Shown one piece after another: positions 53,231 to 61,839 of a stretch of DNA of 64,000 nt (its first letter is position 1; each line of letters starts with the position of its first letter). The notes beneath the pieces are model-generated. The model was not told the DNA's origin. It searched no databases and was given only the letters and a program-made list of their open reading frames with translations. The DNA is taken from assembly GCA_947625305.1 (NCBI GenBank), contig CANQNW010000010.1:18899-82898 (forward strand), read 5' to 3'. Position numbers and translations under genes: made by a program. This DNA is from Candidatus Gastranaerophilales bacterium. Its GTDB lineage: Bacteria; Cyanobacteriota; Vampirovibrionia; Gastranaerophilales; Gastranaerophilaceae.

Positions 53231-53974
53231 ATGGATTTATATTTTGAATGTTATAACGGTATTTCGGGCGATATGGCGGCAGCAGCTTTGCTTGACTTGG
53301 GAGCGAGCAGGGAAAAACTTGAAAAAGCATTTAAATCAATGGGGCTTGATGATGAATTTAATTATGTAATTTCAAGAAAATCCGTTAATGCAATAACAAC
53401 GGTTGATTTTGATGTTATTTTAAAAAAACATGAAATGCACCATAGTGAACACCATCACGAACACAGAAATCTTAATGATATAAATTTTATTATAGATAAA
53501 GCTGATATTTCTGACAGTGCAAAAAAACTTGCAAAGAAAATTTTTAAAATAGTAGCAGAGGCGGAAAGTAAAGTCCACGGCAAAGACATAAATGAAGTAC
53601 ATTTCCACGAAGTCGGGGCTATTGATTCCATTGTTGATATAGTTAGTTTTTCAGTACTTTTGGATGATTTATCTCCCGATAAGGTTTATTTCTCGACCTT
53701 AACTGATGGGCAAGGCTCTGTAGAATGTCAGCATGGAACAATCCCGGTACCGGTTCCCGCTGTATGCGAAATAGTTTCAAATTATAAATTACCCTTTAGA
53801 ATATCGGATAATAACGGAGAAATGGTAACTCCGACAGGGGCTGCCATAGTTGCAGCACTCTATAGCGGTGAAAAATTACCTCAAGAGTTTATAATTAACA
53901 AAACAGGCTGCGGAGCAGGTAAAAGACCTTATAAAAATCCCGTTTTAAGAGTTTTTAGTATCTCTTATAACTAA
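53231..53974 (+). CDS. larC: LarC1-only nickel-pincer cofactor protein
   Basis: 247 residues, corresponding to the N-terminal LarC1 domain: FECYNGISGDMAAAALLDLG, a His-rich loop HEMHHSEHHHEHRN (nickel binding), HFHEVGAIDSIVDIV, and VTPTGAAIVAAL. It ends after GKRPYKNPVLRVFSISYN, exactly where LarC2 normally begins. LarC2, with the CTP-dependent nickel-insertase activity, is absent; downstream sequence is the convergent transporter gene overlapping by 30 bp. In Lactobacillus LarC2 is reached by a programmed frameshift; no LarC2-like sequence is seen in other frames here. Confidence 0.9.
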   Translation: MDLYFECYNGISGDMAAAALLDLGASREKLEKAFKSMGLDDEFNYVISRKSVNAITTVDFDVILKKHEMHHSEHHHEHRNLNDINFIIDKADISDSAKKLAKKIFKIVAEAESKVHGKDINEVHFHEVGAIDSIVDIVSFSVLLDDLSPDKVYFSTLTDGQGSVECQHGTIPVPVPAVCEIVSNYKLPFRISDNNGEMVTPTGAAIVAALYSGEKLPQEFIINKTGCGAGKRPYKNPVLRVFSISYN

Positions 53975-54826
53975 TAAGGTTGCAATAATCATAATAATAA
54001 GTGCCGTATAAAACCTTAACAGCGGTTTTTCATTTAATATTATAAGCGAAAAAACCACACCGAAATACGGCGCTAGTGAATATATAGCACCTGTTTTTGA
54101 AGCCCCTAAATATCTTTGCGCATATATATAAAAGCAAACACTTATTCCGTATGAGAAAAATCCCAAAAGCATTGTTAATAACATCCATTTGATTGACGGA
54201 AATACTTCCCCCATTATTAATGCAATAATTAATCCGCCTAAACCTGAAAAAACTCCTTTAATTATTGTTATCTGCCGTGTATCTTTTATACTGAGCAATC
54301 TTGTAAAATTATTTTCCAACCCCCAGCAAATGCAAGATAATAAAACAAAAATCGAACCTATATTAAAAATAAAACTTCCGTTCCCTTCAAAAACTAAAAT
54401 TATACTCGCCAAAGTTATTAATATAATTGCAAAAAAAAGTTTCTTTGATATGCTTTCTTTAAATATCAAAAATGCAAACATCATCGTTGCTGCAAGTTCA
54501 AAATTACCTAAGAGTGAAGCATTTGCGCCCGTTGTTTTGGATATCCCGAACATTAAAAAAATAATTGCACCAATATCAAGTATTACCATACATATTGAAT
54601 ATGGTATTTCTTTTTTTGTTAAAGATAACCCGCTGTTAAAATGTTTAAAAATTGCCGTTACCAATAAGCCAAAACCTGCGCCCAAATACAACAGAGCACC
54701 CATCATTACGGAAGGAATATTATTTTCTATGAGTTTAGCAAAAGGAACACATAATGCAAATAACATTGCAGAAGCTAATGCACTCATAAACGCATATAAA
54801 TTTTTATGTTGTATTAGTTTTTTCAT
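53945..54826 (-). CDS. EamA/DMT-superfamily transporter
   Basis: 293 residues, ten predicted helices as two EamA repeats (MSALASAMLFALCVPFAKL; IFVLLSCICWGLENNFTRL). Typical metabolite exporter or importer of the 10-TMS DMT family. Second repeat begins after ENNFTRLLSIKDTRQITIIKG and ends LVIRDTKNS. Substrate unknown. Convergent with larC, overlapping by 30 bp. Confidence 0.9.
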   Translation of the reverse strand: MKKLIQHKNLYAFMSALASAMLFALCVPFAKLIENNIPSVMMGALLYLGAGFGLLVTAIFKHFNSGLSLTKKEIPYSICMVILDIGAIIFLMFGISKTTGANASLLGNFELAATMMFAFLIFKESISKKLFFAIILITLASIILVFEGNGSFIFNIGSIFVLLSCICWGLENNFTRLLSIKDTRQITIIKGVFSGLGGLIIALIMGEVFPSIKWMLLTMLLGFFSYGISVCFYIYAQRYLGASKTGAIYSLAPYFGVVFSLIILNEKPLLRFYTALIIMIIATLLVIRDTKNS

Positions 54827-54945
54827 ATTTACTACTTAGTTATAAACTAAATTACATATTACTGCAAATGATAAATATAAGGGTAAATTATCTAAGAATA
54901 TAAAACACTCACTATAAATGGGATATAATTTTATTCCTATTTCTC

Positions 54946-56079
54946 TTACATTATACTATTATGATTTAATTTAAAATTTTCAAAAACATCAAAAGCACGT
55001 TTTACAACTTTATCTATATCATAATATTTATAATCACCAAGTCTTCCAAAGAAATATATATTTTTTAATTTTTCGGTTTCTTTTTTATATTTGTTATAAA
55101 GTTCAATATTTTCAGCATTTAATATAGGATAAAATCTTTCATTTTTTCCGGGTTCGAAATCAGACGAATATTCTTTAGCAATTACTGTTTTTTCAGATTT
55201 ATCATCAAGATAATGTTTATATTCATGAATTCTTGTAAAATCATAGTTACAAGGATAATTTACAACGGCACCTCGCTGATAATATTCTCTGTCATATTCT
55301 TCAAATTTAAAATTTATACTTCTATAAGAAAGCATGCCATACTTATATTCAAAGAACTCATCAATTGAACCGGTATAAAATAAATTTTCATAAGTTTCTT
55401 TAAAATCTTGAAATTTTGTATTCAATCTTAACTCAATATTAGGATGATTAATAATGTTTTTAATTAATTTTGTATAACCTTCAAGAGGTATACCTTGATA
55501 TTTATCTTGAAAATATCTGTTATCACAGCTTATATAAACAGGAACTCTTGCCGTGACAGCCGAATCAATATCAGATGGCGTTACCCCCCCCCATTGCTTT
55601 ATCGTATAATGCAAAAATACTTTTTCATATATATATTCAGCAAGGAACTTTAAATCTTCATCATTTTGTTTCATAAATTCAAGTATTGGAACTTTTGTAT
55701 TATATGAAAAATTTTCCAGTAATTTATTTTCTAATCTTGCGGCAAGAGAAGAAGGAAAAACATCATAAATTGAACTCAGATTAAACGGAATATATGTTTG
55801 TATTCCGTCTATTATTGCAATGACTTTATGCATATAAGTATTAAATGATGTAAATTTATTTAAAAAGTCCCACACATCTTTATAATTGGTATGAAAAATA
55901 TGAGAACCGTACTTATGAATCATAATACCGTTTTTATCTTTAAAATCATAAGAATTACCGCCGATATGTTCTCTTTGCTCTAATATAACAACCTTTTCTC
56001 CAAGTTCTTCTGCTATTTTTCTTGCGATAACCGCACCGGAAAAACCGCTTCCAATAATTAAATTTTTTATTTCGGGCAT
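54946..56079 (-). CDS. glf: UDP-galactopyranose mutase, with a 9-base G tract
   Basis: Flavoenzyme converting UDP-galactopyranose to UDP-galactofuranose for surface glycans. 377 residues. FAD motif LIIGSGFSGAVIARKIAE, then REHIGGNSYD, KYGSHIFHTNYKDVWDFL, HYTIKQWGGVTPSDID, LSYRSINFKFE, and FFGRLGDYKYYDIDKV. The KQW is followed by a G9 run (codons 163-165), one residue longer than usual here, so slippage would truncate the enzyme. Start ATG 56079 is at the conserved PEIKNLIIG; ATG 56094 is also possible. It overlaps the DUF4422 gene by about 13 bp. Confidence 0.93.
   Translation of the reverse strand: MPEIKNLIIGSGFSGAVIARKIAEELGEKVVILEQREHIGGNSYDFKDKNGIMIHKYGSHIFHTNYKDVWDFLNKFTSFNTYMHKVIAIIDGIQTYIPFNLSSIYDVFPSSLAARLENKLLENFSYNTKVPILEFMKQNDEDLKFLAEYIYEKVFLHYTIKQWGGVTPSDIDSAVTARVPVYISCDNRYFQDKYQGIPLEGYTKLIKNIINHPNIELRLNTKFQDFKETYENLFYTGSIDEFFEYKYGMLSYRSINFKFEEYDREYYQRGAVVNYPCNYDFTRIHEYKHYLDDKSEKTVIAKEYSSDFEPGKNERFYPILNAENIELYNKYKKETEKLKNIYFFGRLGDYKYYDIDKVVKRAFDVFENFKLNHNSIM
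55584..55592 (-). repeat. G9 homopolymer in glf (possible phase-variation tract)
   Basis: Nine consecutive C on the plus strand, coding for the end of Trp and two Gly codons. Runs of this length are otherwise absent outside the glycan locus. Confidence 0.85.
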
Positions 56080-56960
56080 ACTCTTTTTTCCCATTTTTCT
56101 TTTTTTATTCCAAAACACATTAATATTTTATTTCGTACCAAATGATTAAATTTATAATTTATATACCTTCCAAACTTAGGATCTTCAATTAATAATGGAG
56201 CATTTGCTACTTTTATTCCCTGTTTTTGTTTATAATTTATAAAAATTGCAGTTAGCCTCTCACTTAAAAATCCATAAACTCTTTTTTGATATTCCTCCCT
56301 TTTTAAAACCTCGGGTTGAATTTGTTTTTCCAATTCAAATAAAATACTAAAAAGCCAATCTGAATATTCATTAAATAAATCTCTCTTAGCTACTATCATA
56401 TTAGCTTGATAAATACTATTTTCCCTCATAAATATTCTCAAAGCCTCCTCATACATATAAGGATACTTATCTTTAATGATATCAAGTGTCTTATCCATAT
56501 CTGAAGAAAAATGATGTTTTTGGTAATTTTTATATACTGTTCCTTCATTAGAATGAGAGGAAAACGGCAAAATTATATCATAATTATTAAACAGTTCTTC
56601 TATACGATTACGTTCCAGTCCATATTTACTGCAAAATTTTTTTGAAAATTTATAGAACTTAGTATCATAGGTTTTCAAATTTAAAAAACGCCTATAATGA
56701 AAAAGTCCTTTTATATCAGAATTATCATTTTTCCATAACCAATACAATACCGTTAATTCACAAAAATACGGATTTTTTTGAGAAATATTATCACCGGTAT
56801 TATCACCCGGCAAACCCAAATCAAGACTTGAACAAGCTTTACCTGCATGAATAGGATATAAAACTTCACTATTTGGAATATAAAATGATTTATGATAGCA
56901 AACACATATTTTTATTGATTTATGCGTACTTTCTTTAATATTTGAAATAATATTTTTCAA
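56067..56960 (-). CDS. DUF4422-family glycosyltransferase
   Basis: 297 residues. Family hallmarks: YHKSF, YPIHAGKACSS, GDNTGDNISQKNPYFCELTVLYWLWKN, GLFHYRRFLN, ILPFSSHSNEGTVYKNYQKHHF. DUF4422 proteins are glycosyltransferases of capsule and LPS loci, cytoplasmic face. Start TTG 56960 with GGAGAG about 10 nt upstream. Overlaps glf by 13 bp; together they suggest a galactofuranose-containing surface glycan. Confidence 0.88.
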   Translation of the reverse strand: MKNIISNIKESTHKSIKICVCYHKSFYIPNSEVLYPIHAGKACSSLDLGLPGDNTGDNISQKNPYFCELTVLYWLWKNDNSDIKGLFHYRRFLNLKTYDTKFYKFSKKFCSKYGLERNRIEELFNNYDIILPFSSHSNEGTVYKNYQKHHFSSDMDKTLDIIKDKYPYMYEEALRIFMRENSIYQANMIVAKRDLFNEYSDWLFSILFELEKQIQPEVLKREEYQKRVYGFLSERLTAIFINYKQKQGIKVANAPLLIEDPKFGRYINYKFNHLVRNKILMCFGIKKEKWEKRVCPK

Positions 56961-57111
56961 ATTTTGTCTCTCTCCCTTCAGAAAAACGAAAATATTCTCT
57001 AAATTGATTACTGTTATAGCGTATTAAAGCAATTATACATTATTCAAAACTTTATGTAAATAAATTATGCTTTTAGGTTATAAAGTAAAATATACTGTCT
57101 TCTTGAATATT

Positions 57112-57140
57112 TTGCCAATCCTAAAATTTTTATGTATAAT
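57112..57140 (+). promoter_or_regulatory. Promoter of the radical SAM gene
   Basis: TTGCCA (57112-57117), 17-nt spacer, TATAAT (57135-57140); about 50-nt leader to ATG 57196 with GAGGAG. Confidence 0.65.
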
Positions 57141-57195
57141 AATTCTACACTATAAAATTACTTTTGTTAAATTTAACTAACAGAAACGAGGAGAA

Positions 57196-58104
57196 ATGAA
57201 TAATCCTATTTTTTCTAAATATATAGAAGGAAATCATAAGATAATAAAGCTATTCGGGTTAAAATTAAAATTAAAAAATCCCCCCCCGATATCAGTTTTG
57301 ACTGATTATTTGTTAAATATTGCACCTCATGTGAGTGTGCCAAGAATTGAAATACATATAAGTGAACATTGTAATCTAAACTGCCAAAGTTGTTCTCATT
57401 TTTCACCAATTGCAAATCCTGAATTTTTATCTTTAGAAGAATTTGAAAAAGATATAAAAAGATTATCAGAGTTAACACAAAAAATAGGATTTATTAATAT
57501 TTTAGGCGGCGAACCTTTATTAAATCCAAAATGCTGTGAATACTTGGAAACAGCAAGAAAATATTTCCCCGATGTACAAATAAATTTAGTTACGAACGGA
57601 ATTCTTTTACCTGCTCAAAAGGATTCATTTTATGAAGATTTAGCAAAAAATAATATTACTTTAACACCTACAAAATATCCTATAAAAGTTAATTGGAATA
57701 AGGTTAAGGACTCTTGTAAAAAATATAATGTTAATTTAAATTTTTATAACAGTGAAAAAGTTATAAAAACCTCCTATAAAATACCCTTAGATATAAATGG
57801 AAAAGGACATGAGCAAATAAACTATTTAAAATGTATTTTCCCGGGATGTATACAATTACATAAAGGCAGAATATACAGATGTCCGATTGCTGCTTATATA
57901 AAACATTTTAATAAATTTTATAATCAAAATCTTGAAATTGGAGAAGGCGATTATTTAGATATATATAAAATAAAAGATGTTCAAGAAATATTAGATTATA
58001 TAATAAAACCAATACCTTTTTGCAGACATTGTGTAACAAATAAGGCAATAAGCGGGCTGAAATGGCAGCTATCTTCTAAAAAAATTGAAGAATGGATTTT
58101 GTAA
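57196..58104 (+). CDS. Radical SAM protein of the glycan locus, with an 8-base C tract
   Basis: 302 residues. Cys motif for the 4Fe-4S cluster CNLNCQSC (CxxxCxxC) near 57-64, ILGGEPLLNP (GGEP), LVTNGILLP. C-terminal Cys (CIFPGCIQLHKGRIYRCPI, CRHCV) resemble SPASM/Twitch auxiliary sites. The N-terminal HKIIKLFGLKLKLKN is a leader often seen in surface-glycan proteins. Codons 29-31 (PPP) are made by a C8 run near the start, so slippage would switch the gene off. The modified substrate is unknown, perhaps a sugar or peptide. Confidence 0.88.
   Translation: MNNPIFSKYIEGNHKIIKLFGLKLKLKNPPPISVLTDYLLNIAPHVSVPRIEIHISEHCNLNCQSCSHFSPIANPEFLSLEEFEKDIKRLSELTQKIGFINILGGEPLLNPKCCEYLETARKYFPDVQINLVTNGILLPAQKDSFYEDLAKNNITLTPTKYPIKVNWNKVKDSCKKYNVNLNFYNSEKVIKTSYKIPLDINGKGHEQINYLKCIFPGCIQLHKGRIYRCPIAAYIKHFNKFYNQNLEIGEGDYLDIYKIKDVQEILDYIIKPIPFCRHCVTNKAISGLKWQLSSKKIEEWIL
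57280..57287 (+). repeat. C8 homopolymer in the radical SAM gene
   Basis: Eight C at codons 29-31, near the 5' end of the gene, a typical place for an on/off slippage tract. Confidence 0.8.
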
Positions 58105-58179
58105 TAATTCAGGTATTTTATTGTATTTTCAGCAATAAATAAACTCTATATAAAAGAAAACTCCGCTTTTTTCTTTCGA

Positions 58180-58315
58180 TATAATCTAGTGTCGCACTCT
58201 GCCACCGATTGTCTTGAAATTTCTTTTTGCTCGGGATAGTCGCTCAACTTCATTACGGCGTTTCGCTTTGTAACAACACTTTGTGGTTTATCGTAAGATT
58301 TTGTTCGGACAATTT
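58180..58315. repeat. Dispersed intergenic repeat, copy 2 (longest)
   Basis: TATAATCTAGTGTCGCACTCT, then GCCACCGATTGTCTTGAAAT, TCGGGATAGTCGCTC, and GTGGTTTATCGTAAGATTTTG-TTCGGACAATTT. The 305-bp gap 58105-58409 holds this repeat and no gene; a weak A/T-rich hairpin at about 58152-58176 could end the radical SAM transcript. Confidence 0.8.
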
Positions 58316-58409
58316 AAACTATATTAAATTTGTAATTATTCTTGATTAAAAAGAAAAAGTAAACTATCATTATAATGATAAACTGAAAAAGATATTGAAA
58401 CGGGAAAAA

Positions 58410-60467
58410 ATGCTGCTGAACGAATTTGAATTAAAATTAAAAGAAATAGGATTAACCAGAGGGGGGGGGTACAACCTTTTTGTTTCCTCTGATGTAACTT
58501 TATTGATGATTGATGCAATGAGACGCAAAGAAAAAATAACCTGCGACGATATTATTAATTTGCTTCAAGAAATAGTCACACCTCAAGGCAATTTAATTTT
58601 TCCCACATATAATTGGGATTTTTGTAAGGGAGTTACGTTTGATTACCATAAAACTCTTTCCAAGACTGGAGCTCTTACTCAAAGAGCGCTTGAAAGAGGC
58701 GATTTCATCAGAACAAAACACCCGATTTATTCTTTTGCCGTTTGGGGAAAAGATGCAAAATACCTGGCAAGCCTTGAATATACGGATTCCTTCGGCGAAG
58801 ATTCGATTTTCGGCTGGTTTGAAAAAACACAGACAAAAAATTTATTAATCGGCTTGGAGGCTGGATTAAGCGAAACATTTATTCATTTTTGCGAAGAAAG
58901 AGTAGGAGTACCTTATAGATTTATAAAGAAATTTACCGCCGATTATATTGATAAAAACGGCAAAAAAGATACAAGAACATATACAATGAATGTAAGACCA
59001 CTGGATAAACTGGCAGATAATCAATCAGCACCGATGAAAGAATTATATCTGAAATCCGGAGCTGAAAAAAGAACCATGTTTTATAATACTCTTTTAAGAT
59101 TGTTGGATATGAAAAAAGCATATGTTTGCGCAGAAGAGGCTATCATATACGGCGATTCAATCAGAACAATGGAATATTGGAATAATATTGATATTGTTAA
59201 TGCCGGAAAAAATATGTATGCATTAATAGAAAAATTATTCCCTTATTGCAGGTCATTAACGGGCGAAGGAGTAAGACAAACTTTAAGAGATATAAAAGAA
59301 ATAATTCCGGAATTTCAAATTCATGAAGTACCGACAGGAACACAAGTTCAAGATTGGACAATCCCCAAAGAATGGAATATATCTGACGGCTGGATAAAAA
59401 ATTCAAAAGGTAAAAAAATTATTGATTTTAAGGAAAATAACCTTCATATAATGGGGTATTCAACTCCGATACATAAAAAGGTTAATCTTAAAGAATTAAA
59501 AGAAATTACCTACACCATGCCCGACCAGCCTGATTTAATTCCATATATAACTTCTTATTATAAAGAACGTTTTGGGTTTTGTATGAGCCAAAATCAACTG
59601 GATTCATTAAAAGAGGACGAATATGAAATTTTTATAGATTCAACTTTAAAAGAAGGTTCTCTAACCTATGCAGACCTTGTTATCAAAGGGGAAACAGATG
59701 AAGAAATAATGTTTACAAGTTATATCTGCCACCCTTCTATGGCAAATAACGAGTTATCGGGTCCTGCACTTATTGTTGAATTAATTAAATATTTAAAACA
59801 AAGAAAAAACCGTTATACATACAGATTTGTTCTAAATCCGGAAACAATCGGTTCTATTACTTATATAACAAAGAATATTGAACATTTAAAATTAAAACTT
59901 AAAGCAGGTTTTGTTTTGACCTGTGAGGGAGATTGCGGAGATTTTACGTATCTTGCAAGCAGATACGGAAATACTCTTGCCGATAAGGTCGCAAAATGTA
60001 TATTATCAACAGAACAACCGAGATATAATTCTTGTTCATTTTTAGACAGAGGTTCTGATGAAAGGCAATACTGTTCGCCGGGAGTTGATTTACCCGTTTG
60101 CTCCGTCATGAGAACGAAATATGGAATATACCCTCAATATCACACTTCAGGTGATAATTTGGATTTGGTTTCTTATTCTTCTTTGGCGGAAACTTATGAT
60201 ATTTATTTAAAAATTATTAATGCACTTGAAGAAAATAATTATTACAAAATCAAATGTCTTTGCGAACCGCAATTAGGAAAGAGAGGCTTATATCCCACAA
60301 TCAGCACCAAAACGTCGAGTAAAATTGTTGAAAACATGATGAATGTTTTAACTTATCTTGACGGAAAAAATGATTTATTTGATATATCAGAAATCACAAA
60401 AGTTAAAATTTCCGAAGTTATAAACATTGTTAAAAAATTAAAAGATGCAGAACTAATTGAATACTAA
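58410..60467 (+). CDS. Fusion: AAC(3)-family acyltransferase plus DUF4910 peptidase-like protein, with a 9-base G tract
   Basis: 685 residues. N-terminal ~260: aminoglycoside N(3)-acetyltransferase fold (FPTYNWDFCKG, SKTGALTQRALERGDFIRTKHPIYSFAVWG, FIHFCEERVGVPYRF), a family that in glycan loci acylates sugar amines. From about 270: DUF2172/DUF4910 aminopeptidase-like region (LFPYCRSLTGEGVRQTLRDI, VPTGTQVQDWTIPKEWN, SYICHPSMANNELSGPAL, CEGDCGDFTY, DRGSDERQYCSPGVDLPVC, YHTSGDNLD) and a C-terminal winged helix. The G9 run encodes Gly18-Gly20. Start ATG 58410 follows GGG-rich sequence; a TTG five codons earlier is less likely. Probably modifies the surface glycan. Confidence 0.85.
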   Translation: MLLNEFELKLKEIGLTRGGGYNLFVSSDVTLLMIDAMRRKEKITCDDIINLLQEIVTPQGNLIFPTYNWDFCKGVTFDYHKTLSKTGALTQRALERGDFIRTKHPIYSFAVWGKDAKYLASLEYTDSFGEDSIFGWFEKTQTKNLLIGLEAGLSETFIHFCEERVGVPYRFIKKFTADYIDKNGKKDTRTYTMNVRPLDKLADNQSAPMKELYLKSGAEKRTMFYNTLLRLLDMKKAYVCAEEAIIYGDSIRTMEYWNNIDIVNAGKNMYALIEKLFPYCRSLTGEGVRQTLRDIKEIIPEFQIHEVPTGTQVQDWTIPKEWNISDGWIKNSKGKKIIDFKENNLHIMGYSTPIHKKVNLKELKEITYTMPDQPDLIPYITSYYKERFGFCMSQNQLDSLKEDEYEIFIDSTLKEGSLTYADLVIKGETDEEIMFTSYICHPSMANNELSGPALIVELIKYLKQRKNRYTYRFVLNPETIGSITYITKNIEHLKLKLKAGFVLTCEGDCGDFTYLASRYGNTLADKVAKCILSTEQPRYNSCSFLDRGSDERQYCSPGVDLPVCSVMRTKYGIYPQYHTSGDNLDLVSYSSLAETYDIYLKIINALEENNYYKIKCLCEPQLGKRGLYPTISTKTSSKIVENMMNVLTYLDGKNDLFDISEITKVKISEVINIVKKLKDAELIEY
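58461..58469 (+). repeat. G9 homopolymer near the start of the AAC(3)/DUF4910 gene
   Basis: Nine G making codons 18-20 (Gly-Gly-Gly); a one-base slip would end translation early. Confidence 0.85.
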
Positions 60468-60623
60468 AGTTATATTAAAATAATTATGAATAAGTTATAA
60501 TTTTTGTATTATTTCATCCCGAACAAAAGCTGTGATAATTATAAATATTAACAATAGAACTTGTTACATCAGCGCTTTTCAGCTTTTTTTATTTCTTTTG
60601 CCTGTGCACATTATTAATACTTA

Positions 60624-60698
60624 TATAATTTACTGTCGCACTCTGCCACCGACTGTCTTGAAATTTCTTTTTGCTCGGGATAGTCGCTCGACTTCGTC
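60624..60698. repeat. Dispersed intergenic repeat, copy 3
   Basis: TATAATTTACTGTCGCACTC, then GCCACCGACTGTCTTGAAAT, TTGCTCGGGATAGTCGCTCG. It matches copy 2 over about 75 bp, then diverges into CTTCG/CTCG-rich DNA to about 60820. The 447-bp gap 60468-60914 holds this repeat and no credible gene. Confidence 0.8.
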
Positions 60699-60902
60699 TT
60701 GCACTCGTTTCACCCTCGCTTACCGGTCTTGTTTCCGTCCGAAATTTCGTTCCTCTTCGCTGTACAAATAATCAGACTTCACTTCGTTACGCATACAAGC
60801 TCGCAAAGTTCGCATTGTAAAGTAACTTGAGGTTACAGAAAAAGTAACACAAATTTCCAGAAAATAAAATACAATATGACCGTTTTTGACAGAAAGATGT
60901 TG

Positions 60903-60908
60903 TATAAT
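60903..60908 (+). promoter_or_regulatory. -10 hexamer (TATAAT) for leaderless 274-codon gene
   Basis: TATAAT-TAGAAT-ATG with exactly 6 nt and no Shine-Dalgarno. Confidence 0.6.
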
Positions 60909-60914
60909 TAGAAT

Positions 60915-61739
60915 ATGGATAACAAGCTGGAAGATTTTTTAAATAATAAGGATTATTACTTTATTCACTATGCAAGTGAAGGATTTTATAACGGCTCAAG
61001 CCCTGCCCCTAAAATTTCGTGCATTGTAATTTATAATGATAGTGAGTTGAATAAGGATAAAAAACGATTCTCTCCTATGGATTATCTTGATGGAAACGAT
61101 TTAGAAACCGCAGAAAAATTATGCCTTGAAAAATTCAAACAAATCATCTCTAACCCTAATATTTGCTTTATCCATTGGAATATGAATATGGAAGGGTTTG
61201 GATTTAAGGCAATATCAGCAAGAGCAAAGGATTTAGGTATTGATATGCCTGAAATCACTAATGACAGATTATTTGATTTATCTTCTTATGTAGCATACTT
61301 ATCAGAAAAAAGACTTTCAATAAAGCAGGTTTTATGGTTTAATTCCTTGCTTAATGATGGTTTTTTAGACGGCAAAACGGAAACTGAGTATGCAAAAGAG
61401 GGCAGATTTGAAGAAATATTCAAATCCGTCAATGCAAAAGTGGTCGGATTATCTATGCTTATTGATGAAATAAAAAACAATAGTTTAAAAACCGAAAATC
61501 CGTTTCCTGAACCAAATGACGGACTGACAAAAGAAGAACGCAGAGCTCTTGCTCTAAAAGTAGCCGAATCAAGAGAAAGGATGTTTAAGGAGATAGAAGA
61601 ACACAACAGAAGAGTTTTGGAACATAATAAAAGAGTAATGGAACAGCCGATATATCAAGAAGTTGACGAAGGCTTTTTGTTCTTTGACTCCAATCATCCG
61701 TTTTTATCTATGTTCATTAATTGGTTTGGAAATAGGTAA
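60915..61739 (+). CDS. Unknown 274-residue protein next to hsdR
   Basis: Not recognised. Residues 1-175 have an alpha/beta pattern: DYYFIHYASEGF, ISCIVIYNDSEL, NICFIHWNMNMEGFGFKAISARAKDLGIDMP, RLFDLSSYVAYLSE. The acidic residues after a strand and the WNxxxxGFxxxxxRA phrase loosely recall DEDD/RNase H-type exonucleases, but the catalytic set is not convincing. Then a charged coiled coil about 200-245 (EERRALALKVAESRERMFKEIEEHNRRVLEHNKRV). 100 bp upstream of hsdR on the same strand; may belong to the restriction island. Confidence 0.6.
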   Translation: MDNKLEDFLNNKDYYFIHYASEGFYNGSSPAPKISCIVIYNDSELNKDKKRFSPMDYLDGNDLETAEKLCLEKFKQIISNPNICFIHWNMNMEGFGFKAISARAKDLGIDMPEITNDRLFDLSSYVAYLSEKRLSIKQVLWFNSLLNDGFLDGKTETEYAKEGRFEEIFKSVNAKVVGLSMLIDEIKNNSLKTENPFPEPNDGLTKEERRALALKVAESRERMFKEIEEHNRRVLEHNKRVMEQPIYQEVDEGFLFFDSNHPFLSMFINWFGNR

Positions 61740-61839
61740 ATATTACTTAGGAGTATAGTTTATAATATAACAAGCTATTTCATATAATAATCAATGCATA
61801 TTTTCATGGTACAATTAATTCAAGAGTTGTGAGGTATCA

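Noticed and set aside
60886..60908. TTGACA at 60886 as -35 for the 274-codon gene
   Set aside because: The spacer to TATAAT is only 11 nt, too short for a sigma-70 type promoter.
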